In this document: piece by piece, positions 41,897 to 51,349 of the stretch | Layout: each line of letters starts with the position of its first letter | How positions within the stretch are numbered: position 1 is the stretch's first letter | Assembly (NCBI RefSeq): GCF_001426405.1 | Contig: NZ_LMEP01000012.1 | Location: 1,068,707-1,132,706, forward strand | Length of the DNA stretch: 64,000 bases | Origin: Streptomyces sp. Root1304 | Lineage (GTDB): Bacteria; Actinomycetota; Actinomycetes; Streptomycetales; Streptomycetaceae | Direction of reading: 5' to 3' | Notes under the pieces: generated by a model | Seen by the model: the letters and a program-made list of their open reading frames with translations, nothing else | The model's database searches: none | What the model was told of the DNA's origin: nothing | Program-made: the position numbers and the translations under genes

Positions 41897-44179
41897 TTAG
41901 GCGGAAGGGGATTGTTCCAGACGGACGACCACGGACTTGCTCGCGGGGGTGTTGCTGACGTCCGCCGTCGACTCCAGCGGCACCAGGACGTTCGTCTCCG
42001 GGTAGTACGCCGCCGCGCACCCCCGGGACGTCGGATAGTGCACCACCCGGAAACCGGGCGCCCGCCGCTCGCTGCCGTCCGTCCACTCGCTCACCAGATC
42101 CGCGTACGCCCCGTCAGCGAAGCCCAGCGCCGCCGCGTCCGCCGGATGGACCAGCACCACCCGGCGGCCCCCCTTGATGCCCCGGTAGCGGTCGTCCAGA
42201 CCGTAGATCGTGGTGTTGTACTGATCGTGCGAGCGCAGCGTCTGGAGCAGCAGCCGGCCCTCCGGCACGCGCGGGTACTCGACGGGCGCCGCCGTGAAGT
42301 TCGCCCTGCCGGTCTTCGTCGGGAAGCGGCGCTCGTCACGCGGCCCGTGCGGCAGCGCGAAACCGCCGGGGTTCGCCGCGAGCCGCGCGTTGAAGTCCTC
42401 GAAACCGGGCACCACGCGCGCGATGCGGTCCCTGATCGTCGCGTAGTCGGCCTCGAACTCCTCCCAGGGCGTCGCCGACCCCGCGCCGAGGACGGCGCGG
42501 GCCAGCCGCGCCACGATCGCCGGCTCGGAGAGCAGATGCGGGCTCGCGGGCGGCAGATTGCCGCGCGAGGCGTGCACCAGACTCATCGAGTCCTCGACCG
42601 TCACGACCTGCTTGCCGCTCCGCTGCACGTCCTTGTCGGTGCGCCCGAGCGTCGGCAGGATCAGCGCGCGGGTGCCCGTCACCGCGTGCGAGCGGTTCAG
42701 CTTCGTCGACACGTGCACCGTCAGCCGCGCGTTCCGCATCGCGGCCTCGGTGACCTCGGTGTCCGGGGTCGCACCGACGAAGTTCCCGCCCATGGCGAAG
42801 AACACCTTCGCCTCGCCGTCGCGCAGCGCCTGGATCGACCGCACCACGTCGAAGCCGTGGTGGCGCGGCGAGACGATCCCGAACTCCTTGTCCAGGGCGT
42901 CCAGGAAGGCGGGCGCGGGCCGCTCGAAGATCCCCATCGTGCGGTCGCCCTGCACGTTCGAATGACCGCGCACCGGGCACACCCCGGCGCCCGGCCGGCC
43001 GATGTTCCCGCGCAGCAGCAGGAAGTTGACCACCTCGCGGATGGTCGGCACCGAGTGCTTGTGCTGGGTGAGGCCCATCGCCCAGCAGACGATCGTCCGC
43101 TCCGAGGCGAGCACCATCTCCAGGGCCCGCTCGATCTCGGCGCGGTCGAGCCCGGTCGCCGCGAGCGTCTCGTCCCAGTCGGCCGCCTTCGCCGCCGCCA
43201 CGAACTCCTCGTACCCATGGGTGTGCTCGCGTACGAAGGCCTCGTCGACGGCCCCGGCGGTCTCCAGGACCAGCTTGTTGAGCAGCCGGAAGAGGGCCTG
43301 GTCGCCGCCGATCCTGATCTGGAGGAAGAGATCGGTGAGCGCGGCGCCCTTGAGCATGCCCTGCGGGGTCTGCGGGTTCTTGAAGCGCTCCAGCCCCGCC
43401 TCCGGCAGCGGGTTCACCGAGATGATCCGCGCGCCCGCCGCCTTCGCCTTCTCCAGGGCGGACAGCATCCGGGGATGGTTCGTCCCCGGGTTCTGCCCGG
43501 CCACGATGATCAGGTCCGCCCGGTGCAGGTCCTCCAGGGAGACGCTGCCCTTGCCGATGCCGATGGTCTCCGTCAGCGCCGAGCCCGAGGACTCGTGGCA
43601 CATGTTGGAACAGTCCGGCAGGTTGTTCGTGCCGAACTCGCGGGCGAAGAGCTGGAGCAGGAACGCGGCCTCGTTGCTCGTACGCCCCGAGGTGTAGAAG
43701 AGCGCCTCGTCGGGGGAACCGAGCGCCCGGAGCTCCTCCGCGAGGATCGCGAAGGCCCGCTCCCAGGTCACCGGCTCGTACCGGTCGCCGCCCTCGGGCA
43801 GCAGCATCGGCTCCGTGATCCGGCCCTGCTGGCCCAGCCAGTACCCGCTGCGGGTCGCCAGGTCCGCCACCGGGTGCGCGGCGAAGAACTCCGGGGTCAC
43901 CCGGCGCAGCGTCGCCTCCTCGGCGACCGCCTTCGCGCCGTTCTCGCAGAACTCCGCCACATGCCGCTTGTCGCCCTCCGGCCAGGCGCAGCCGGGACAG
44001 TCGAAGCCGTCCTTCTGGTTGACCTTGAGCAGGGTCCGGGCGGTCCGCAGCGTCCCCATCTGCTCCTGCGCGATCCGCAGCGTGTGCCCGACGGCGGGCA
44101 GCCCGGCGGCGGCGTGCTGCGGCGGCGTGACCTGCGGTGCGTCCTGGACCGGGTCGCCCACCGGCGGCTTGCTGACCAT
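41897..44179 (-). CDS. FdhF/YdeP-type molybdopterin oxidoreductase
   Basis: A 760-residue molybdopterin enzyme of the FdhF/YdeP group. The N-terminal DGFDCPGCAWPEGDKRHVAEFCENG holds the cysteines typical of this group. Central segments include FYTSGRTSNEAAFLLQLFAREFGTNNLPDCSNMCHESSG, VAGQNPGTNHPRML, GMLKGAALTDLF and VRGHSNVQGDRTMGI. The C-terminal molydop_binding domain (LLQTLRSHDQYNTTIYGLDDRYRG) is complete. The metal-site pattern differs from true formate dehydrogenases and the physiological substrate is unknown. E. coli YdeP is tied to acid resistance. It is divergent from polA. Confidence 0.88.
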   Translation of the reverse strand: MVSKPPVGDPVQDAPQVTPPQHAAAGLPAVGHTLRIAQEQMGTLRTARTLLKVNQKDGFDCPGCAWPEGDKRHVAEFCENGAKAVAEEATLRRVTPEFFAAHPVADLATRSGYWLGQQGRITEPMLLPEGGDRYEPVTWERAFAILAEELRALGSPDEALFYTSGRTSNEAAFLLQLFAREFGTNNLPDCSNMCHESSGSALTETIGIGKGSVSLEDLHRADLIIVAGQNPGTNHPRMLSALEKAKAAGARIISVNPLPEAGLERFKNPQTPQGMLKGAALTDLFLQIRIGGDQALFRLLNKLVLETAGAVDEAFVREHTHGYEEFVAAAKAADWDETLAATGLDRAEIERALEMVLASERTIVCWAMGLTQHKHSVPTIREVVNFLLLRGNIGRPGAGVCPVRGHSNVQGDRTMGIFERPAPAFLDALDKEFGIVSPRHHGFDVVRSIQALRDGEAKVFFAMGGNFVGATPDTEVTEAAMRNARLTVHVSTKLNRSHAVTGTRALILPTLGRTDKDVQRSGKQVVTVEDSMSLVHASRGNLPPASPHLLSEPAIVARLARAVLGAGSATPWEEFEADYATIRDRIARVVPGFEDFNARLAANPGGFALPHGPRDERRFPTKTGRANFTAAPVEYPRVPEGRLLLQTLRSHDQYNTTIYGLDDRYRGIKGGRRVVLVHPADAAALGFADGAYADLVSEWTDGSERRAPGFRVVHYPTSRGCAAAYYPETNVLVPLESTADVSNTPASKSVVVRLEQSPSA

Positions 44180-44300
44180 CGCGCTCTCCCTTGAGCGGTA
44201 ATCCTGCTGCGTACGTCCCCGATCCTGTCACGCGGCACCGACAGCCCGGGACCCCGCCGGTGTGGACGGGATTGTCAGCGGTCCGTGGCAGGATCGTCAT

Positions 44301-47012
44301 GTGGCCGAGACAGCATCGAAGAACCCCGCAGACACCCGCCCCCGCCTGCTCCTCATGGACGGGCACTCGCTCGCGTACCGGGCGTTCTTCGCGCTCCCCG
44401 CGGAGAACTTCACCACCGCGACCGGGCAGCCGACGAACGCGATCTACGGGTTCGCCTCGATGCTGGCGAACACGCTCCGCGACGAGGCCCCCACCCACTT
44501 CGCGGTCGCCTTCGACGTGTCCCGCAAGACCTGGCGGTCCGAGGAGTTCCCGGAGTACAAGGCGAACCGCTCCAAGACCCCCGACGAGTTCAAGGGGCAG
44601 GTCGAGCTGATCGGCGAGCTGCTCGACGCGATGCACGCGCCGCGCTTCGCCGTCGACGGCTTCGAGGCCGACGACGTCATCGCGACCCTCGCCACCCAGG
44701 CCGAGGCCGAGGGCTTCGACGTGCTCATCGTCACCGGCGACCGGGACTCCTTCCAGCTGGTCTCCGACCGCACGACCGTGCTCTACCCCACCAAGGGCGT
44801 CTCCGAGCTGACCCGCTTCACCCCGGAGAAGGTCCAGGAGAAGTACGGCCTCACGCCCTCGCAGTACCCCGACTTCGCGGCCCTGCGGGGCGACCCGTCC
44901 GACAACCTCCCCGGCATCCCGGGCGTCGGTGAGAAGACCGCCGCCAAGTGGATCAACCAGTTCGGCTCCTTCGCCGAGCTCGTCGAGCGCGCCGAGGAGG
45001 TCAAGGGCAAGGCCGGGCAGAACTTCCGCGATCACCTGGAAGCCGTCAAGCTCAACCGCCGGCTGACCGAGATGTCCAAGGACGTCGAGCTGCCGAAGAC
45101 GGTCACCGACCTCGCCCGCGAGCCGTACGACCGCGGGGCCGTCGCCCTCGTCCTCGACACCCTGGAGATCCGCAACCCCTCGCTGCGCGAGCGGCTCCTC
45201 GCCGTCGACCCGGGCGCCGCCGAGGAGGCCGCCCCGGCCCCCGCCGCCGGTGTCGAGATCGACGGCACCGTCCTCGGCGCCGGCGAGCTGGCGCCCTGGC
45301 TCGCCGAGCACGGCACCGAGCCCCTCGGCGTCGCCACCGTCGACAGCTGGGCCCTCGGCACGGGGAACGTGAGCGAGGTCGCCCTCGCCGCCGCCGACGG
45401 CGCCGCCGCCTGGTTCGAGCCGAGCGCGCTCGACGAGGCCGACGAGCGCGCCTGGGCCGAGTGGATCTCCGACGCCGGCCGCCCCAAGGTCCTGCACAAC
45501 GCCAAGGGCGCCATGCGAGTCTTCCCCGAGCACGGCTGGAGCGTCGCGGGCGTCACCATGGACACCGCCCTCGCCGCCTACCTCGTCAAGCCCGGCCGCC
45601 GCTCCTTCGCCCTCGACGCGCTCTCCGTCGAGTACCTCGGCCGTGAGCTGGCCCCGGCCGCCGCCACCGACGGACAGCTCGCCTTCGGCGCCGACGACAC
45701 CGCCGAGGCCGAGGCCCTCATGACGCAGGCGAGGGCCGTCCTCGACCTGGCCGACGCCTTCGACGAGCGGCTCGGCGAGGTCGGCGCCCGCGAGCTGCTC
45801 CACGAGGTCGAGCTGCCCACCTCCGCCCTCCTCGCCCGTCTGGAGCGGCACGGCATCGCCGCCGACCGCGACCACCTGGAGGCCATGGAGCAGCAGTTCG
45901 CCGGGGCCGTGCAGCAGGCCGTGAAGGAGGCGCACGCCTCCGTCGGCCACGAGTTCAACCTCGGCTCGCCCCAGCAGCTCCAGGAGGTCTTCTTCGGCGA
46001 GCTGAACCTGCCGAAGACCAAGAAGACCAAGACCGGGTACACCACGGACGCCGACGCGCTCGCCTGGCTGGCCGGCCAGACCGAGCACGACCTGCCCGTG
46101 ATCATGCTCCGCCACCGCGAGCAGGCCCGGCTGCGCTCGACGGTCGAGGGCCTGATCAAGACGGTCGCGGCGGACAACCGCATCCACACCACCTTCAGCC
46201 AGACCGTCGCCGCCACCGGCCGCCTCTCCTCGACCGATCCCAACCTGCAGAACGTGCCGGTGCGGACGGACGAGGGCCGCGCCATCCGGCACGGCTTCGT
46301 CGTCGGCGAGGGCTTCGAGGCCCTCATGACCGCCGACTACAGCCAGATCGAGCTGCGCGTCATGGCCCACCTCTCCGAGGACGAGGGGCTCATCGAGGCC
46401 TTCACCTCCGGCGAGGACCTGCACACCACCGTCGCCTCCCAGGTCTTCGGCGTCGAGCGGTCCGCCGTCGACGCGGAGATGCGCCGCAAGATCAAGGCCA
46501 TGTCGTACGGCCTGGCCTACGGCCTCTCCGCCTTCGGCCTCTCGCAGCAGCTGAACATCGACCCGGGCGAGGCCCGCGGCCTGATGGACACCTACTTCGA
46601 GCGCTTCGGAGGGGTACGGGACTACCTGCGCCGTGTCGTCGACGAGGCCCGCGCCACCGGGTACACCGAGACGATGCTCGGCCGCCGCCGGTACCTCCCC
46701 GACCTCAACAGCGACAACCGGCAGCGCCGCGAGGCCGCCGAGCGGATGGCGCTCAACGCCCCGATCCAGGGCACGGCCGCCGACATCGTCAAGGTCGCCA
46801 TGCTCAACGTCGACCGGGCGCTGGCCGAGGAGGGCCTCGCCTCCCGGATGCTCCTCCAGGTCCACGACGAAATCGTGCTCGAACTCGCCCCCGGCGAGCG
46901 CGAGCGGGTCGAGGCCCTGCTCCGCGAACAGATGTCGGCCGCGGCCGACCTGCGAGCCCCCCTCGACGTCTCGGTGGGCGTGGGCCCGAACTGGGACTCG
47001 GCGGCTCACTGA
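44301..47012 (+). CDS. polA: DNA polymerase I
   Basis: A 903-residue family A polymerase. The N-terminal 5'-nuclease domain (LLLMDGHSLAYRAFFALP, FEADDVIATLA, VTGDRDSFQLV, GVGEKTAAKWI) covers about 1-300. The middle domain has the 3'-5' exonuclease fold but lacks the DxE motif (VATVDSWALG instead), so proofreading is probably absent. The polymerase domain has DYSQIELRVMAHLS with Asp679, RRKIKAMSYGLAYGLS, and VHDEIVLE with Asp856. It fills gaps in repair and removes Okazaki primers. The GTG start follows CAGGAT by 6 nt (leaderless pattern). Confidence 0.96.
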   Translation: MAETASKNPADTRPRLLLMDGHSLAYRAFFALPAENFTTATGQPTNAIYGFASMLANTLRDEAPTHFAVAFDVSRKTWRSEEFPEYKANRSKTPDEFKGQVELIGELLDAMHAPRFAVDGFEADDVIATLATQAEAEGFDVLIVTGDRDSFQLVSDRTTVLYPTKGVSELTRFTPEKVQEKYGLTPSQYPDFAALRGDPSDNLPGIPGVGEKTAAKWINQFGSFAELVERAEEVKGKAGQNFRDHLEAVKLNRRLTEMSKDVELPKTVTDLAREPYDRGAVALVLDTLEIRNPSLRERLLAVDPGAAEEAAPAPAAGVEIDGTVLGAGELAPWLAEHGTEPLGVATVDSWALGTGNVSEVALAAADGAAAWFEPSALDEADERAWAEWISDAGRPKVLHNAKGAMRVFPEHGWSVAGVTMDTALAAYLVKPGRRSFALDALSVEYLGRELAPAAATDGQLAFGADDTAEAEALMTQARAVLDLADAFDERLGEVGARELLHEVELPTSALLARLERHGIAADRDHLEAMEQQFAGAVQQAVKEAHASVGHEFNLGSPQQLQEVFFGELNLPKTKKTKTGYTTDADALAWLAGQTEHDLPVIMLRHREQARLRSTVEGLIKTVAADNRIHTTFSQTVAATGRLSSTDPNLQNVPVRTDEGRAIRHGFVVGEGFEALMTADYSQIELRVMAHLSEDEGLIEAFTSGEDLHTTVASQVFGVERSAVDAEMRRKIKAMSYGLAYGLSAFGLSQQLNIDPGEARGLMDTYFERFGGVRDYLRRVVDEARATGYTETMLGRRRYLPDLNSDNRQRREAAERMALNAPIQGTAADIVKVAMLNVDRALAEEGLASRMLLQVHDEIVLELAPGERERVEALLREQMSAAADLRAPLDVSVGVGPNWDSAAH

Positions 47013-47024
47013 CGCGATGACGGC

Positions 47025-47058
47025 CCACCGGGGCCGGGCGATCGCCCGGCCCCGGTGG
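47025..47058. terminator. Perfect 34-bp palindromic terminator after polA
   Basis: The arms CCACCGGGGCCGGGCGA and TCGCCCGGCCCCGGTGG abut directly, 12 bp after the polA stop. About 250 bp of non-coding sequence follow, containing a second small hairpin (CCCGGAC-GAA-GTCCGGG at 47144-47160). Confidence 0.87.
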
Positions 47059-47312
47059 CGCCTTCGGCCCGCACGCCGTGGGCCGTCGCCTCGCCCCGCT
47101 CCCGCCTCCGTGCGGGCAAGCGTCCCGCCGGGGCGTGGGGGTTCCCGGACGAAGTCCGGGGGAGGGCGGGCACGCGGGACATCGCCCCTGCCGGGCCGAG
47201 GCTCCTGGACGACAGGGCGTCACGGCCAGCACAGGCGCCCGGCCCCGGCGCCTGTGCGCCACTCGGACCAGTCGGAGGGCGCCCCACCACCTCCGCTCCC
47301 GAAACTGGGGGC

Positions 47313-48395
47313 ATGACCCCGCGCCGCCGCCCCCGCCTCCCCACCTGGGCCCTCCTCGGCGCCCTGCTCGGCGCGTCCGCCACCACCTGGCCCTGGCCCG
47401 CCGAGGCGCACCGGGCAGCCGCCCTCTGCACCTCGACCCGCGAGCCCGCCCTCGCCCTCCGGCTCTCCCAGGACATCGCGGCCGTCCTCAAGGGCCGCGA
47501 CGGCACGGTCTCCGTCGCCGTCCACGACCCCGCCCGCGAACTGCGCTGCCGGCTCGACGACACCCTGGCCTACGACTCCGCCAGCGTCGCCAAGGTCCTG
47601 ATCATGCAGGCCGTCCTCGGCCGCGCCGAGGAGCTCGGCCGGGCGCCGACCCGCCTGGAGGCCAGGCGCATGAAGGCGATGATCACGCGCTCCGACAACA
47701 CCGCGGCCTCCGACCTCTGGCAGGGCCTGTCCCGCGCCCGGCTGAACAGGGTGCTGCGCGAGGCCGGCGCCCAGGACACCGTCCTCGGCCACGACCGCTA
47801 CTGGGGGCTCACCCGCACCACCGCCCGCGACCAACTGGCCCTGCTCGCCGCCGTCTCCCGCCGCGCCGAGGCGATGAACCTGATGGGCCAGGTCGCCCAC
47901 GACCAGGCCTGGGGCGTCTCCGCGGGCGCCCCCCGCACGGTCAAGGTCCACCTCAAGAACGGCTGGCTGCCCCGCGCCACCCACGCCTGGCGCGTCCACA
48001 GCATCGGCATCGCGCGCCCGGCCTCGCCCGCCCCGGGCGGTGCGCTCGACTACCGCATCGCCCTCCTCAGCCACGACAACCCCACCATGCGGTACGGCGT
48101 CCGGACCCTGGAGGGGATCGCCCTCGTCGTGCACCGCGCCCTCTCCGGCGGCGGCACCGCGGCCCGGGGCTTCACCCCGCCGGAGAAGATCAGCGAGACC
48201 CCTGACGGGAGCGCTCCGTACGAGCCGCCGGGCGCGCGCCCTCCGGAACGGACCGACCCGACGGAACAGGCTCCCCCGAAGGCCCCACCGGAGCAGGGCC
48301 CCGGCCCGGCCGGGCGGACAGCCGCACCCACGTCCCGTACAGCACGAGTCCGACGGCGAGCCCCGCGCCGGCCCCGAAGCAGGCCGTCGGAATGA
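47313..48395 (+). CDS. Secreted beta-lactamase-fold serine hydrolase
   Basis: A 360-residue protein with an N-terminal signal (TWALLGALLGASATTWPWPAEA) and a class A-like active site: SVAK at 91-94 (nucleophile Ser91, Lys94), SDN at 127-129, and KNG at 215-217 in place of the KTG triad. The usual omega-loop glutamate is not evident, so this is more likely a transpeptidase-like or penicillin-interactive enzyme than a true beta-lactamase. The last ~70 residues are Pro/Arg/Ala-rich and are read from DNA that encodes the antisense DUF4184 gene (206-bp overlap). The folded domain probably ends near residue 295. ATG 47313 has GGGGG upstream. Confidence 0.78.
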   Translation: MTPRRRPRLPTWALLGALLGASATTWPWPAEAHRAAALCTSTREPALALRLSQDIAAVLKGRDGTVSVAVHDPARELRCRLDDTLAYDSASVAKVLIMQAVLGRAEELGRAPTRLEARRMKAMITRSDNTAASDLWQGLSRARLNRVLREAGAQDTVLGHDRYWGLTRTTARDQLALLAAVSRRAEAMNLMGQVAHDQAWGVSAGAPRTVKVHLKNGWLPRATHAWRVHSIGIARPASPAPGGALDYRIALLSHDNPTMRYGVRTLEGIALVVHRALSGGGTAARGFTPPEKISETPDGSAPYEPPGARPPERTDPTEQAPPKAPPEQGPGPAGRTAAPTSRTARVRRRAPRRPRSRPSE

Positions 48396-49113
48396 CGTCC
48401 AGGGGCGTCTCGATCCGGTCCCAGCCCCAGTACGCGGCCCAGCGCAGCACCCGGTGCCCGATCCCGGCGAGGACACAGCCGCCGATCAGCCCCACGGCAA
48501 GGAGCCGCCCCCGCCGGTCCGGGACCGGCACCCCGGCGGGCAGCGCCGGGCCGGGAGCGGCGGAGCGCAGCGCCCGCGCGAGGAACCACCCGAGGAAGCC
48601 CAGGGCCAGCGCCGAACCCCCGTACTGCGCGTAGAGGTAGACCGGGAACCCGGCGACGACGTCGCCGAGCACCGGGATCGCCCGCGTGCCCCAGCGGTCG
48701 ATGTGGGTGAAGGAGTCCCACACGACGTGGGTGGTCGCGCCGAGCGCGGCGGAGAGGCCGAACCATCCGGCGAGCGCGGCCGGGTGCCGGTCACGCCAGG
48801 GCCGGCCCCGGACCAGCCCGTACACCCGCCCGCGCCATCCGGCGGGCAGCAGCGCCACGAGCGGCTCGCGGACGGTCAGCCACAGACCCACGAGCAGGGC
48901 CGTGATCAGCACGTCGGCGGTGACGACGCCGACGGGGGAGTGGGTGACGTCCCCGAAGGTCATCGCCCCGGGGAAGGCCGTCGCGGCGAAGTAGGTCATG
49001 TCGGGCGCGAAGGAGCCCGCGACGAGCGCGGACGCGACCAGCGGCCCGCGCGCGGTCCCGTTCCGGCGCAGTCCGGGCAGCACGGCAGCGGCATGACTCA
49101 GCGTGAAGGGCAA
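48190..49113 (-). CDS. DUF4184 multi-pass membrane protein
   Basis: A 307-residue membrane protein of the DUF4184 family, which typically begins MPFTLSHAAAVLP as this does from a TTG start at 49113. GGGGGAA lies 6 nt upstream of that codon. SFAPDMTYF, THSPVGVV, and THVVWDSFTHIDRWG carry conserved His/Asp residues. About six hydrophobic segments follow (LITALLVGLWL, LAVGLIGGCVLAGI, GLAVGLVLYGTWV). Function unknown, although the metal-dependent hydrolase-like His pattern has been noted in related families. The 3' part overlaps the convergent hydrolase gene by 206 bp. Confidence 0.82.
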   Translation of the reverse strand: MPFTLSHAAAVLPGLRRNGTARGPLVASALVAGSFAPDMTYFAATAFPGAMTFGDVTHSPVGVVTADVLITALLVGLWLTVREPLVALLPAGWRGRVYGLVRGRPWRDRHPAALAGWFGLSAALGATTHVVWDSFTHIDRWGTRAIPVLGDVVAGFPVYLYAQYGGSALALGFLGWFLARALRSAAPGPALPAGVPVPDRRGRLLAVGLIGGCVLAGIGHRVLRWAAYWGWDRIETPLDVIPTACFGAGAGLAVGLVLYGTWVRLSARPGRGPAPVGPSGEPVPSGRSVPEGARPAARTERSRQGSR

Positions 49114-49351
49114 CGGGACTTCCCCCAGGTTCCGGTGGTGACGGCCGCGGCACGTCGTCGGCCACCGGGGAAGAGGCCCCGGACCGGCCCCCCGGTTCCC
49201 GTACGCGCCGGGTCCGGAAGCGGCCGAGAGGTGACGAAAGCGTGAAACAGGGTCAGGCGCCGGTGCCTGGTGGGCCGGTGTTGGCATAGGGTCGCCGGGG
49301 GTCACACGCGGGGAGCGTGGGGCCGGAGTCGAGGGGGAAGGGACCACGGAC

Positions 49352-51166
49352 ATGTCAGCGACGCATTTGGGCCGCAGGCTGCGCAGGGGAGCCACCAGCG
49401 GTGCGGTGGTGGCCGCGGCGGTCGCCGCGCTCGCCGCCTCGCAGGCGCCGGAAGCGGTCTCTCCGCCCACGGACAACGCGGGAGGCGACCGTTCCGTCGG
49501 CGCCGGGGACACCGCGACGCCCCCCGGTGACGGCTCCGCCACCGGTGACTCGCCGTACTACACGGACCTGCCGCCGCTGAACACCCCGAACAAGCCCGGT
49601 GTGACGCCCGCCGTCCCGCCGGCCTTCACCGGGCCCGCCGAGGCCGGCATACCCGCGTCCGTGATCTCCGCCTACCAGCGCGCCGAGCAGTCGATCCGCT
49701 CCACCGACCCCGGCTGCAACCTGCCCTGGCAGCTGCTCGCCGGCATCGGCAAGGTCGAGTCCGGCCAGGCGCGCGGCGGCCGGGTCGACGCCAACGGCAC
49801 GACGCTGTCGCCGATCCTCGGCCCCATCCTCAACGGCGTCGGATTCGCCAACATCTCCGACACCGACGGCGGCGCCTACGACGGCGACAAGACCCACGAC
49901 CGCGCCGTCGGCCCGATGCAGTTCATCCCGTCCACCTGGGCCGTCTGGGGCCAGGACGCCAACAGCGACGGGAAGAAGGACCCGAACAACATCTACGACG
50001 CCGCGCAGGCCGCCGGGCTCTACCTCTGCGCGAACGACCGCGACCTGGCGCTCAAGGCCGACCTCGACCGGGCGATCCTCAGCTACAACCGCTCGACGGA
50101 GTACCTGAACACGGTCCTGTCCTGGTTCACCTACTACCAGCGCGGCACCCACCAGGTCCCGGACGGCACGGGCATGCTCCCGGTCGACCGCAGCGACGGC
50201 CGGGGCCAGGGTCACCGCCCCGCCCCCACCTTGCCGCCGGTACGCCTCCCGGCGACCCCCACGCCGAACCCGAAGCCGTCGAAGCCGGGCACCCCGGGGG
50301 AGGCCACCCCGCCGCCGACCGCGCCCACCACCCCCACCAAGCCCCCGGTCACCCCGCCGACGAAGCCGCCGACCGTGCCGCCCGCCGCCAAGGTCACCCG
50401 CCTCTCGCCCGTCGCGACGGGCAAGCTGACCGCGACCACCGGGAACGCCTTCGCCAAGGCCCCCGCGGTCGCCGCGCTCGACGGCGTCGGCACCCCGGTC
50501 AGCGGGGTCGAGATCCGCTTCGAGATCACCGGGACCACCGACTCCCGTTTCCCCGGCGGCTCGACCACCGCGACCGTCACCACGGGCTCCGCCGGCATCG
50601 CGACGGCCCCCCTGCCGAAGGCCGGCGAGAAGACCGGGTCGTTCACGATCAAGGCCACCGTCGTCGGCCGCACCCTGGCCGCGGCCGAGTTCACCGCGAC
50701 CGTCACCGAACGGCAGGCGGACGCCCTCGCCCGGGTCGGTGGTGACCCCCTGACGGCCACCACCGGCACCGCATACGCCCAGCGGGTGCAGGCGAAGGCC
50801 ACCGACGGGGGCGCGCTCGCCCCCGGCGTCGTCGTCACCGCCGTGGTCGTCGCCTCGGCGGCGGACACCGCGGAGAGCGCCGACGGCCCGTACTTCAAGG
50901 ACGCGGCGGGCAACCCCCTCCGCACCCTCACGCTCACGACCGACGAGAACGGTCTGATCTCCCTCCCCGAGCTCTTCGCGGGCGACAAGGCCGGCGCGTA
51001 CGTGCTGCGCCTCACCGCGCCCGGCGGAGGCAGCACGGAGATCACGCTGACGGTCACGGCACCGGCCACCACGCCCACCCCGGACCCGTCCCCGTCCGGC
51101 AGCGGCTCGCCCGAGGCCACCCCGTCCGCCTCACCTTCCTCCCCCTCCTCCTCTCCCTCGGCCTGA
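49352..51166 (+). CDS. Secreted lytic transglycosylase with Pro/Thr linker and Ig-like repeats
   Basis: A 604-residue exported protein. The N-terminal signal is RRLRRGATSGAVVAAAVAALAASQA. The SLT domain spans about 95-280, with catalytic Glu136 in IGKVESGQA, then AVGPMQFIPSTW and YNRSTEYLNTVL. A linker at 290-345 is rich in Pro and Thr. Two Ig-like/bacterial repeat modules follow (KLTATTGNAFAKAPAVAALDG and PLTATTGTAYAQRVQAKATDG), then a Ser/Pro tail. It cleaves peptidoglycan glycan strands, probably during growth or resuscitation. GGGGGAAGGGA precedes ATG 49352. Confidence 0.9.
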   Translation: MSATHLGRRLRRGATSGAVVAAAVAALAASQAPEAVSPPTDNAGGDRSVGAGDTATPPGDGSATGDSPYYTDLPPLNTPNKPGVTPAVPPAFTGPAEAGIPASVISAYQRAEQSIRSTDPGCNLPWQLLAGIGKVESGQARGGRVDANGTTLSPILGPILNGVGFANISDTDGGAYDGDKTHDRAVGPMQFIPSTWAVWGQDANSDGKKDPNNIYDAAQAAGLYLCANDRDLALKADLDRAILSYNRSTEYLNTVLSWFTYYQRGTHQVPDGTGMLPVDRSDGRGQGHRPAPTLPPVRLPATPTPNPKPSKPGTPGEATPPPTAPTTPTKPPVTPPTKPPTVPPAAKVTRLSPVATGKLTATTGNAFAKAPAVAALDGVGTPVSGVEIRFEITGTTDSRFPGGSTTATVTTGSAGIATAPLPKAGEKTGSFTIKATVVGRTLAAAEFTATVTERQADALARVGGDPLTATTGTAYAQRVQAKATDGGALAPGVVVTAVVVASAADTAESADGPYFKDAAGNPLRTLTLTTDENGLISLPELFAGDKAGAYVLRLTAPGGGSTEITLTVTAPATTPTPDPSPSGSGSPEATPSASPSSPSSSPSA

Positions 51167-51349
51167 TCCCCGGCCCTCGACCGGGCCTCACCCGCGCTCA
51201 GCGCCGCCTCCCCGCGCCGCTTCTCCGCCCACCGGGCGGAGGGGCGGCGCTTCGCGTTGCCCGGGTGCAACGTGTTCTCATCTCGCGGTCGCGTTGCTAC
51301 GGTGCCCCAGCCCTGACGACTCATCAGATCGCATACCGGGAGGCCGACC

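Noticed and set aside
42336..47009. Minus-strand open frame of about 1550 codons spanning polA and the molybdoenzyme start
   Set aside because: It lies antisense to polA and in a shifted frame of the molybdoenzyme. The peptide is repetitive Gly/Ala/Arg sequence without domain motifs.
49114..49351. Cyclic-di-AMP (ydaO-type) riboswitch upstream of the lytic transglycosylase
   Set aside because: Such switches occur before cell-wall hydrolase genes in Streptomyces, but I could not identify the conserved core segments in this 238-bp leader. A covariance-model search would decide.
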